Below, piece after piece: positions 44,813 through 52,103 of a stretch of 64,000 nucleotides of DNA; position 1 is the stretch's first letter; each line of letters starts with the position of its first letter. Source of the stretch: JAVKBW01 sp964352715 (GTDB taxonomy: Bacteria > Pseudomonadota > Alphaproteobacteria > UBA8366 > Aestuariispiraceae); assembly GCA_964352715.1 (NCBI GenBank), contig CAYGSU010000001.1, positions 62,001-126,000 of the forward strand, given 5' to 3'. The notes below the pieces were generated by a model, which ran no database searches, was not told the DNA's origin, and saw only the letters and a list, made by a program, of their open reading frames with translations. The position numbers and the translations under genes are program-made.

Positions 44813-46420
44813 GTGACATCATCGGAGAAGCCTGCCGGCGCCTGGTCACCTTTCAAACACAGCGTCTTTGCGGTGCTTTGGGTGGCAACGCTGGTATCCA
44901 ATATCGGCACCTGGATGCATGAAGTCGGCGCAGGGTGGACAATGACGCAATTGTCGGCATCACCGATGCTGGTTGCCGCTGTCCAGGCTGCGACAACCTT
45001 GCCGATATTCCTGTTCGCCCTGCTGGCCGGCGCCCTGGCCGATATTCTGGACCGGCGGCGGCTTCTGCTGATCATCAACCTGGTCATGGGCATCTCTGCC
45101 GCCTGCATGGCGACACTCGCCTATATCGATGCGATTACACCTGCACTGTTGCTCATCTTTACCTTCATGCTCGGCACAGGGGCGGCGTTCGCCGCGCCAG
45201 CATGGCAATCGATTGTACCGAGCCTGGTGCCAAAGGCCGAACTGTCGCAGGCCATCGCCCTCAACTCGATGGGCATCAACATCAGCCGCGCCGTCGGTCC
45301 GGCCATTGCCGGTTCCCTCATTGTCGCCATGGGATTGTATGCGCCGTTTCTGATAAACGCCCTGAGCTTCATCGGCATCATTGCGGCGCTGATCTGGTGG
45401 AAGCCGGTTGCCAAGCCGGTCAAGTCTCTGCCGCCGGAACATGTCGGCGGCGCTATCGTTGCCGGCTTGCGCTACACCGTGAACAGCAAGCCGGTCATGG
45501 CGACGTTGATCAAGGCAATAGCGTTCTTCGTGTTTGCCAGCGCCTATTGGGCGATGCTGCCGCTGATTGCCAAGACAGTTCTGAACGGCGGCGCGACCCT
45601 GTACGGAATTCTGCTGGGATGCGTCGGCGCGGGTGCCGTTCTGGGCGCCATCCTCCTGCCCGTCATCAAGAAACGGCTCGGCGCCGACAAGACCGTGTTC
45701 GCGGGCGCGATGGGTACAGCAACCGTGATGCTGGCCTTGACCATGACAAACAGCCAGCCCATCGCGGCTGTTGCCGCCGGGTTGGGTGGGCTATCCTGGA
45801 TTGCCGTTCTTTCATCCTTCAATGTATCGGTTCAGACCGCCTTGCCGGACTGGGCCCGCGCCCGGGGCCTGTCGGTTTTTCTGACCGTGTTTTTCGGGTC
45901 GATGTCGGGCGGCAGCCTGGTATGGGGCCAGATTGCGACGGTTCTGGATATTGCCACAGCTTTGCAGATCGCCGCAGCCGGTATCGTCGCGTTCATGCTG
46001 CTCACCTGGCGGGTAAGACTGAACCAGGGCATGGAGATGGATCTCGCGCCGTCCATGCACTGGCAGGAGGTGACCGTAAAGGGAACCGGGCATGATGAAG
46101 GCGGCTCTGTCATGATCCGCGTTACCTACCTGATTGACGAGGCCGACCTTGCGGCGTTCATGACCGAAATCCACAAGCTTCGTTTTGCCCGCAAGCGCAA
46201 CGGCGGATACAATTGGTCCGTCCTGCAGGACAGCGAACACCCGGAACGGTTGGTCGAGACGTGGTTTGAAGCCTCGTGGCTGGATCATCTTCGCCACCAT
46301 GAACGGGTCAGCGGGGAAGACCGCCTTATCCAGGACGCCATCGCCGCGCTGCACCGGGGTGACGCGCCGCCCCGCGTTGAACATTTCCTGTCTGTCCGCA
46401 AGGCCGGATCAGAAAAGTAA
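44813..46420 (+). CDS. MFS exporter of the EntS-like (DUF894) type with C-terminal soluble domain
   Basis: 535 residues from a GTG 18 bases after the amidohydrolase stop. The first 400 residues are a twelve-helix MFS domain of the group related to EntS (LWVATLVSNIGTWMHEVGAGW, ALADILDRRRLLL). Residues about 430-530 form a soluble alpha/beta domain with WSVLQDSEHPERLVETWFEASWLDHLRHHER, like the antibiotic-biosynthesis-monooxygenase fold often fused to these transporters. It is likely an exporter, co-transcribed with the amidohydrolase. It is the last chromosomal gene before the island. Confidence 0.88.
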   Translation: MTSSEKPAGAWSPFKHSVFAVLWVATLVSNIGTWMHEVGAGWTMTQLSASPMLVAAVQAATTLPIFLFALLAGALADILDRRRLLLIINLVMGISAACMATLAYIDAITPALLLIFTFMLGTGAAFAAPAWQSIVPSLVPKAELSQAIALNSMGINISRAVGPAIAGSLIVAMGLYAPFLINALSFIGIIAALIWWKPVAKPVKSLPPEHVGGAIVAGLRYTVNSKPVMATLIKAIAFFVFASAYWAMLPLIAKTVLNGGATLYGILLGCVGAGAVLGAILLPVIKKRLGADKTVFAGAMGTATVMLALTMTNSQPIAAVAAGLGGLSWIAVLSSFNVSVQTALPDWARARGLSVFLTVFFGSMSGGSLVWGQIATVLDIATALQIAAAGIVAFMLLTWRVRLNQGMEMDLAPSMHWQEVTVKGTGHDEGGSVMIRVTYLIDEADLAAFMTEIHKLRFARKRNGGYNWSVLQDSEHPERLVETWFEASWLDHLRHHERVSGEDRLIQDAIAALHRGDAPPRVEHFLSVRKAGSEK

Positions 46421-46546
46421 ACATCGTCAAAATCGTCTTCGGGCGGTTGTCCGGACCTTCAGAGGCACGAGATGACGATGGATCAAGATGCCCCTGCTTG
46501 CAAAACAGGCAAGGTATTCCGCAGACATTTTAATGCTGCAGGATAT

Positions 46547-46565
46547 TGGCGCGCCCGACAGGATT
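46547..46565 (-). repeat. 19-bp second copy of the tRNA-Arg 3' terminus
   Basis: TGGCGCGCCCGACAGGATT is identical to 46705-46723, the acceptor and part of the T arm of the tRNA. The match ends abruptly. It may be a scar of an earlier integration or of a deletion between att sites. Confidence 0.7.
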
Positions 46566-46674
46566 TTTTGCCATCGGGGACTTGCCCCTCGGTAAAGTGG
46601 CAACCGCTAGGTTCGCCTGAAGTCTCGCTAAGCTTGTTGTCGAACCCGGTTCGACCCTGAAAGACCGCCAAACG

Positions 46675-46695
46675 AAAAAGCCGCCCGATGGCGGC
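46675..46695 (-). terminator. Terminator downstream of the tRNA-Arg remnant
   Basis: GCCGCC (46680-46685) and GGCGGC (46690-46695) form a stem with a 4-base loop. Read on the minus strand it is followed by five T. It is placed to end the original tRNA transcript. Confidence 0.8.
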
Positions 46696-46704
46696 ATTTG
46701 CGTG

Positions 46705-46753
46705 TGGCGCGCCCGACAGGATTCGAACCTGTGACCTCTGCCTTCGGAGGGCA
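46705..46753 (-). other. 3' half of tRNA-Arg(CCG), island attachment site
   Basis: Read on the minus strand the sequence runs from the anticodon arm (loop CTCCGAA, anticodon CCG) through the T arm (ACAGG-TTCGAAT-CCTGT) to the acceptor strand and an encoded CCA. The 5' half (acceptor, D arm) is missing; unrelated sequence follows at 46754. This is the structure left at one end when a P4-type element integrates into a tRNA gene. An intact copy should lie at the other island end, to the right, beyond this window. Confidence 0.88.
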
Positions 46754-46843
46754 AGCATACTAGATTTCATAGCTTTCCGCTACAGGCATATACCATTATT
46801 ATTAAACACTTATCTATCATGTACGTTCCGTATGTGCTTGGAG

Positions 46844-46886
46844 TTTTCCGTTTAAGTGGGTACTATGTGGGTACCAGAACGGAAAA
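46844..46886. repeat. Inverted and direct repeats just upstream of the integrase
   Basis: TTTTCCGTT (46844) and AACGGAAAA (46878) are a 9-bp inverted pair. Between them GTGGGTAC occurs twice (46856 and 46867). The cluster ends 7 bases before the integrase ATG and could be an operator or an integrase arm site. Confidence 0.45.
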
Positions 46887-46892
46887 AGCAGT

Positions 46893-48125
46893 ATGGCTAT
46901 TAAGATCACAAAAAGTGCGGTGGATGCGCTTCGAGCACAGGACAAGGTGCAGTTTGCTTTTGATTCCGATGTGACTGGGTTCGGTATCAAGGTCAGTACG
47001 GCTGGTCGTAAGAGTTACCTTGTCCAGTATCGCATCAATGGTCGGAAGCGGCGTTATTTCATCGGCGTTCATGGATCGCCCTGGACGCCCGACAAGGCGC
47101 GTGAGGAAGCCAAGCGGTTATTAGGCTTGGTAGCTTCGGGTCGGGACCCTGCCGACGAAAAGGCAGAGCACAAACGAGACATCACCATATCGGCCCTGTG
47201 TGATCTCTATCTGGCTGAAGGGTGTGAAACCAAAAAGCCGGGAACAGTCGCAATCGACGAAGGACGGATCAAAAGGCACATCAAACCCCTTCTCGGTACC
47301 CGCCAGATATCAGGAGTTACCAAGGGTGATGTCGACAAGTTCATGCGTGATGTGGCGAATGGTAAGACAGCAGCAAGGGTAGATACGAAGAAGCGCGGGC
47401 GCGCAGTGGTTACTGGTGGTAAGGGGACGGCAACGAAAGCTGTAAGTTTGCTGTCAGCGATCTATAGCTTTGCGGTGGAGCGGAAACTTGTTGAGGTCAA
47501 TCCGTGTCTGGGTGTGAAAAAATACAAGGACCAAAAGCGCGAGCGGTTCCTGAGCAATGAGGAGTTCATGCGGCTTGGGGATGCGCTGAACTCGGTCGAG
47601 GCCGATTCACCAGTGGCTGTTGCTGCAGTTCGCTTGCTAGCCTTAACAGGATGCCGACGTGGTGAAATTCTGAGCCTTCGATGGGAGGATATTCAAAAAG
47701 AGCAGCGCATCATTGTATTCGCCGACAGTAAGACTGGTCGAAAAGCGATCCCAATGACCGACCCCGTAGCTGAGGTCATCGATACCCTGCCGTGGATCAA
47801 GGATTGCCCTTACATATTTGCAGGACGTGGAGGGAAGCCATTCCAGGGGCTTCCGAAGGTCTGGCAGAAAATTAAAAACGAAGCCGGGTTGGAGGATGTG
47901 CGCCTTCATGACCTCCGGCACAGTTTTGCATCGGTTGGAGCAATGGGTGGAGGAAGCCTCTACATCATCGGAAAATTGCTCGGACATACTCAACAGAGTA
48001 CGACGCAGCGCTATGCGCATTTGGCCGATGATCCACTTCGAAAGGCGGCAAATACCATATCGCTGAAGATTGCTGAAGCAATGACCATCAATGATAGAAT
48101 TAGAATCGCAGAAAGGGTGGACTAA
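46893..48125 (+). CDS. Tyrosine integrase, P4 type (DUF4102 N-terminal domain)
   Basis: The 410-residue integrase has an N-terminal DUF4102-type arm-binding domain (ITKSAVDALRAQDK to about residue 90), a core-binding domain and the tyrosine recombinase domain. Catalytic residues are Arg255 (TGCRRGE), His339 and Arg342 (LHDLRHS), His365 (LLGHTQ) and nucleophile Tyr374 (QRYAHL). It is next to the tRNA-Arg attachment site and points into the island, as usual for tRNA-targeting islands. Codon use is less G/C-rich than in the flanking chromosome. Confidence 0.96.
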   Translation: MAIKITKSAVDALRAQDKVQFAFDSDVTGFGIKVSTAGRKSYLVQYRINGRKRRYFIGVHGSPWTPDKAREEAKRLLGLVASGRDPADEKAEHKRDITISALCDLYLAEGCETKKPGTVAIDEGRIKRHIKPLLGTRQISGVTKGDVDKFMRDVANGKTAARVDTKKRGRAVVTGGKGTATKAVSLLSAIYSFAVERKLVEVNPCLGVKKYKDQKRERFLSNEEFMRLGDALNSVEADSPVAVAAVRLLALTGCRRGEILSLRWEDIQKEQRIIVFADSKTGRKAIPMTDPVAEVIDTLPWIKDCPYIFAGRGGKPFQGLPKVWQKIKNEAGLEDVRLHDLRHSFASVGAMGGGSLYIIGKLLGHTQQSTTQRYAHLADDPLRKAANTISLKIAEAMTINDRIRIAERVD

Positions 48126-48653
48126 TTGCAAAAACCTAAGAAACAATCAAGCCTTCCGCGGAGGAGCTTTAGAATACGCTTGGATGACTTTAGGCCTGCG
48201 GTTGAGGCGCGATCTCCCGAAGCTATTCTAGAGGCATTTAGAATATGGCGAACTATGGCGAATGGGCCAGATTGGTTGCACGAATCTATCGAGTTGGCGT
48301 TGGCTATGGATGTGTCTCAAGGTGTAAAATCCGGAAAATCAGGCCAGCATGCGAATTCCCATGCAAAGCTTCGTGACACATTGTTTCAAAGGCTTTGCTG
48401 GCAATGTGTTGAGGATGCAAGGGCAGAAGGTTTTAAAGGTGATGAAGCCATTGCTCGCGCAGTGGAAATTTTGGCCGAACAAGAGAGCGGTCACGCTGAA
48501 TTTGAGACACTTAAAAAGTACCACAAGCGAGTAAACGCAGCTTTAAAAAAACCAGAAGGTCGGGCTAAGTATTTTGTTCCGGCGCGTGATATTGCTCAGT
48601 CTACGAGAGTATTCAATGAGTTTAGTTTCCATTGCAAACTCCTTGATGAATGA
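48126..48653 (+). CDS. Unknown island protein next to the integrase
   Basis: The frame begins directly after the integrase stop. The first available start is a TTG at 48126 without a clear ribosome-binding site, so the true start may be further in. The product (up to 175 residues) is soluble and basic at the N-terminus (PKKQSSLPRRSFRIRLDDFRP). It has a helical middle (AILEAFRIWRTMANGPDW) and a charged C-terminal half with KKYHKRVNAALKKPEGRAKYF. I recognise no domain. It lies in one direction with the HTH and reverse transcriptase genes and may be part of the same unit. Confidence 0.55.
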   Translation: MQKPKKQSSLPRRSFRIRLDDFRPAVEARSPEAILEAFRIWRTMANGPDWLHESIELALAMDVSQGVKSGKSGQHANSHAKLRDTLFQRLCWQCVEDARAEGFKGDEAIARAVEILAEQESGHAEFETLKKYHKRVNAALKKPEGRAKYFVPARDIAQSTRVFNEFSFHCKLLDE

Positions 48654-48724
48654 ATCATTAAAAATTGCGCCTCTGAGAAGTGATCAGTCAGTGTGTAACA
48701 GATAGTAGTTGGTCATTTGGGTAT

Positions 48725-48754
48725 GGAATCGCCCAGTATTGTGGGAACTATTCC
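48725..48754 (+). promoter_or_regulatory. Hairpin upstream of the HTH gene
   Basis: GGAAT (48725) pairs with ATTCC (48750) and CCCA (48732) with TGGG (48742), giving an interrupted stem about 25 bases before the HTH gene. Role unknown; it could be a leader structure. Confidence 0.35.
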
Positions 48755-48778
48755 GTTCAGTCATTTTCAAATAATTAT

Positions 48779-49012
48779 ATGGCGTATCGAATAACTGAAG
48801 GTATCGACGCCGTGTCACCCAGCTCAGAAGAGTTATTTAGGACCGAACAAGCCGCAGCATATCTATGCTTATCCCCTTCGACACTTGCCAAGATGCGGCT
48901 AAGCGGTGAAGGCCCTCAATTCATAAAGACTGGTCGTATCGTTTTGTATCGAGCTTCAGATCTTACTGAATGGCTGGAACAGCGCCTCTGTCATTCAACG
49001 TCTGAGTACTGA
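48779..49012 (+). CDS. Small helix-turn-helix protein, excisionase/AlpA-like
   Basis: About 77 residues from ATG 48779 (an upstream ATG at 48680 is possible but adds a non-typical N-terminus). It carries a MerR/excisionase-type HTH: LFRTEQAAAYLCLSPSTLAKMRLSGEGPQFIK and the wing IVLYRASDLTEWLEQR. Such proteins act as recombination directionality factors or as regulators of P4-type islands. It is 14 bases upstream of the reverse transcriptase and probably co-transcribed. It is a candidate binder of the island palindromes. Confidence 0.8.
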   Translation: MAYRITEGIDAVSPSSEELFRTEQAAAYLCLSPSTLAKMRLSGEGPQFIKTGRIVLYRASDLTEWLEQRLCHSTSEY

Positions 49013-49026
49013 GGGCGGACCGGGCC

Positions 49027-50274
49027 ATGTCTCAAGTGCAAAAAAGCCTAATTAGAAAGGCGGAACGGGAGAATGGCCGTCTCCTTAAAAGGTTTGAGAA
49101 TGCGGTGCCGCTGGGTAACGAGGCAGCGATTAAGCGAACGGCAGACAGGTTTATTCATTCTAGATCAGTGAAACTGGTTGCACTACTGAATGTTCGCGAA
49201 TCAAATCCGAGGTTCAGGCATATCTCCACCGAGAAAATTATAGGTATGCTCGACGATATGTACGCTGCAAAGCCGATCCCGGATGTTGTCGAAGTGCTGA
49301 CCATCCATAAGAAGGGAAAACCAGAGTTCGGCGTACAATATGGGTCGCAAAGTTGCCGGGCAGTTATGAAATTTGGGATGCGGCATTGTGCGCTCCAGAA
49401 CATGCTAGCAACTCTAATAATTCTCTATTTCGAATCTGTTCCGTGCCAATTCGGCATCAATGGAGGGACAAAAGCTGCCTTGAAGTACACTAAATCTCTT
49501 ATAGAGACAGTTGGGCCGTGGGTGTGTGAGCTCGATATTGCATCGTGCTATCCATCAATAAATACGTCCCTGCTTCACAAGTTTCTACCAATTAGCAAGG
49601 AGGTATGTGAAAATTTACTAACCCCAAAGGTGTTGTCTTTAGTATTAGACAGACAACAGTACCCACTCATTGAGGGTGTGGTTTGGGATTCAGAAGCGCA
49701 AGCCATGTTTCTCGAGGCGCATCTACCAACGGTCCGGCAGGGTATTCCCCAAGGGTCGTCTGTCTCACCACTGATTTTAGAGTGCATCATCGGATCGACA
49801 TTGGAGGATTTGCCAGCGTCGGCTGAATTGGTGAACTACGCCGATAATTTTCTGATAGTCGGCGGAACTAAGACAGGGGTGAGGCAGATGGCGGAAGCCT
49901 TGCGGGAGGCTCTACTCACCAGCCCTGCTGGACCGTTGCAAGTGGCACCGGCACACGTGATTCATGCCAAGAAAGGGTTTGAATTTCTTGGACACCGAAT
50001 TCAGGTTGAAAGCGGTGTGGTCTCTATGCGGCCAAGTGATAAGAACCTTAAGAAATTTAATAGAAAAGTGAAGAAGGGATTTGCGCATATGGCAAATCAT
50101 AACATTTCGCGTCGGCGGAGGAAGAGGCGGGCGTGGAAGCTGCGGCGCTACATTCGACAATGGCCTCGTAGCTTTCCTCTATGGGAATCAAAGAGCCAGT
50201 ACGCAGAGTCCTACGATACCCAGTTTGTTATGGGCCTTAAGAACCATATTCTAAAACAGAAGCAGCCAGTCTGA
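49027..50274 (+). CDS. Stand-alone reverse transcriptase with YADN in the catalytic box
   Basis: A 415-residue RNA-directed DNA polymerase. Motifs in order: QFGINGGTKAALK (RT2, about 141-153), CELDIASCYPSI with Asp170 (RT3/A), VRQGIPQGSSVSPLI (RT4/B, 237-250), LVNYADNFLIVGG (RT5/C, 269-280), KKGFEFLGHRIQV (RT7, 315-327), then a basic thumb-like region rich in Arg (361-377). The second Asp of the usual YxDD is Asn274 (AAT at 49846). There is no maturase, endonuclease or Cas1 domain, and I see no group II intron RNA around it. It is too long for a bare retron RT and has no obvious msr-msd upstream. It belongs to the loosely known class of solitary RTs, several of which defend against phages. 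Whether it is active is open. Confidence 0.88.
   Translation: MSQVQKSLIRKAERENGRLLKRFENAVPLGNEAAIKRTADRFIHSRSVKLVALLNVRESNPRFRHISTEKIIGMLDDMYAAKPIPDVVEVLTIHKKGKPEFGVQYGSQSCRAVMKFGMRHCALQNMLATLIILYFESVPCQFGINGGTKAALKYTKSLIETVGPWVCELDIASCYPSINTSLLHKFLPISKEVCENLLTPKVLSLVLDRQQYPLIEGVVWDSEAQAMFLEAHLPTVRQGIPQGSSVSPLILECIIGSTLEDLPASAELVNYADNFLIVGGTKTGVRQMAEALREALLTSPAGPLQVAPAHVIHAKKGFEFLGHRIQVESGVVSMRPSDKNLKKFNRKVKKGFAHMANHNISRRRRKRRAWKLRRYIRQWPRSFPLWESKSQYAESYDTQFVMGLKNHILKQKQPV
49167..49184 (+). repeat. Island palindrome copy 1 (inside the reverse transcriptase gene)
   Basis: AGTGAAACTGGTTGCACT; the left half AGTGAAAC is shared by all seven copies. It encodes part of SVKLVALL near residue 47-53 of the RT. 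Confidence 0.75.
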
Positions 50275-50336
50275 ACTCTCAAGGCCTATATAATGGATTT
50301 GATAGAGCTGGGACGATAGTTATAAGAAAACTCAGC

Positions 50337-50354
50337 AGTGAAACCAGTTGCACT
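50337..50354 (+). repeat. Island palindrome copy 2
   Basis: AGTGAAACCAGTTGCACT, 46 bases before copy 3. Arms pair with one mismatch. Confidence 0.8.
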
Positions 50355-50382
50355 GGGTTCGGGCAGCTCAAATCCAATTGTT

Positions 50383-50400
50383 AGTGAAACCAGTTGCACT
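50383..50400 (+). repeat. Island palindrome copy 3
   Basis: AGTGAAACCAGTTGCACT, identical to copy 2. Confidence 0.8.
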
Positions 50401-50476
50401 GTACCTACCATCGCTAGCTTCATTCGGCTTACCAATACCAATTTAGCTATTGAGCGGAACGCAAAAGTGAGGCTTG

Positions 50477-50494
50477 AGTGAAACCAGGTTCACT
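50477..50494 (+). repeat. Island palindrome copy 4
   Basis: AGTGAAACCAGGTTCACT, 94 bases after copy 3, about twice the 46-47 base step. Confidence 0.8.
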
Positions 50495-50832
50495 GCCGAA
50501 GCTGAGCATTCTCCAGGACAAACGATGTCAGGATACTTACTCAATCCGGACATTTACCTTTGCTAGCGGCAGTTTCTGCTTTGTGCCAATACCGGACCTA
50601 CTGGAGAATCCAACGTTGCTTCCATTTTCGAAACCTAACCTGACCTTCTAGTCTGTTCAGCCTGTTGCACACCTGATATCACACGTTGCCAAGCATGGCT
50701 GAAATTGTCTGTTCAGTGCCGTATGCGAATGACACCGGCTGCCATGTCTTTCCCTGGAACAGCAATTCCATCAGCTTCGCTCGGGAGCGCCTGAAGCTGG
50801 GTTAACCTGACACTGTCCTCCCGACACATGCT

Positions 50833-51834
50833 ATGAAGGAACTATTGCAATCTCTTGCGCCGAACGGGAGGAAATCTGTGGAAATTACCTTCAATGCTCT
50901 TAAAGTTTTCGTTGCTGTGGAGGAATCCGGATCGGTAATTGCTGCAGCGCGACAACTGGGAAGCAGTGCGTCCAGTGTATCGCAGCAACTAAGCAATCTT
51001 GAGACAGCCATTGGTGCCAAGCTGTTTGATCGGCGTTCCCGTCCACTAATGTTAACACCGACAGGCCAGATTTTGAGCCGACATGCGTACAGGCTTCTTG
51101 AAAATCTGTCGCTGGCAAAATCTGAACTGGCGGAACTGGATATTTCAAGCCTGCCGGAATTGCATCTCGCCATAATCGACGACTTAGATGCAACGCTTAC
51201 ACCGACCCTGGTTGCCAATCTGCAGCAAAAGTATACCAACTGTTTCGTGCATGCGTTTTCAGGACGCTCGGATTGGGTAACAGACAGGCTGGAAGAACGC
51301 GAGGCGGACATAGCCGTTTCCTCCATCGTGCCGAGAGATACCAAAGGCTACCGGGCGTTAGGACTGTTGAAGGAATCTTTTATATTAGTAGCCGCTAAAG
51401 GCGCGGTCGGTAATTCGGAAAATGTAAGGGAGCAATTGGCTGTAATGCCATTTGTGCAGTATTCGCAGTCGACACCGATAGGCCGGTTTATATCCCAACA
51501 TCTGAAACGCGTGCGGTTTTTAACACACCAGCGATATGCATTCGAAGCCTCTCGTTCAATTCTTTCGATGGTTGTACAGGAACGTGGATGGGCTCTGACA
51601 ACACCGCTGAATCTCATGGACGCGGACCGCTTCATCGATGATGTCGATATCCTGAAGATGCCTTTCCCCCATTCTTCAAGAACGATTTACCTTATATGTC
51701 GGAATAATGAACTGGGATTGCTCCCCGATGAACTGGCGACAAGTTGCAGAAAACTTGTTGCTGAAGATCTTATTACAAGATTTAGGAAAATTGCCCCGCA
51801 CTTGCCTGAATCTATTGCGGTGGTAGAAGAGTAA
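50833..51834 (+). CDS. LysR family transcriptional regulator of the island cargo
   Basis: 333 residues with a LysR HTH (FNALKVFVAVEESGSVIAAARQLGSSASSVSQQLSNLE, about 20-56) and a ligand-binding domain. A GTG at 50878 is another possible start and would remove a 15-residue leader. It is followed by the FAD enzyme gene in the same direction and probably controls the catabolic block. Confidence 0.88.
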   Translation: MKELLQSLAPNGRKSVEITFNALKVFVAVEESGSVIAAARQLGSSASSVSQQLSNLETAIGAKLFDRRSRPLMLTPTGQILSRHAYRLLENLSLAKSELAELDISSLPELHLAIIDDLDATLTPTLVANLQQKYTNCFVHAFSGRSDWVTDRLEEREADIAVSSIVPRDTKGYRALGLLKESFILVAAKGAVGNSENVREQLAVMPFVQYSQSTPIGRFISQHLKRVRFLTHQRYAFEASRSILSMVVQERGWALTTPLNLMDADRFIDDVDILKMPFPHSSRTIYLICRNNELGLLPDELATSCRKLVAEDLITRFRKIAPHLPESIAVVEE

Positions 51835-52103
51835 ACCCCTACCTTCCGCTCGCCTGCCCCCGTAACTCCAGTACAATTCAGATACTGGATGTTTCCAATG
51901 ATGATGGAGCTGGTTGGCTACGATCCAACAGCATTGTCCGTCATGGCGACCTCGCATGATAAACGGAAAGCATCGAAAACAAGCGTTTAAATTCCGAATT
52001 TTTGAATGAGTTATTCGATTTTAATGAATATCATCAATTGTGCTGGCGTCGAGTGCATTTTGAGCGCGATGATTTTTTACATATTCAATTTCGAGAGTCG
52101 GCA

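Larger units (their letters stand above)
46421..46892. other. Intergenic region at the island boundary, about 470 bases
   Basis: It holds a 19-bp fragment of tRNA-Arg 3' end, a terminator, the 3' half of tRNA-Arg(CCG) and, next to the integrase, an inverted repeat. The open frames reported across it are translations of the tRNA sequence and are not genes. Confidence 0.75.
50275..50832. other. Non-coding region after the reverse transcriptase, about 560 bases
   Basis: It contains island palindrome copies 2 to 4 in its first 220 bases. The rest has no convincing coding frame. It may carry a non-coding RNA or recombination site; sequence alone does not decide. The LysR promoter must lie at the right end. 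Confidence 0.6.

Noticed and set aside
46483..46770. Minus-strand open frame of 95 codons at the island boundary
   Set aside because: Its reading (SQVRILSGAP and similar) is the translation of tRNA sequence.
48654..49026. Retron msr-msd upstream of the reverse transcriptase
   Set aside because: Only one modest hairpin (48725-48754) is found, the interval is mostly taken by the HTH gene, and no long paired ends of the msr-msd kind are visible.
50337..50494. parS-type partition sites
   Set aside because: The half-sites GTGAAAC and GTTTCAC are in the opposite order to canonical parS (GTTTCAC-GTGAAAC), and no ParA/ParB genes are seen.
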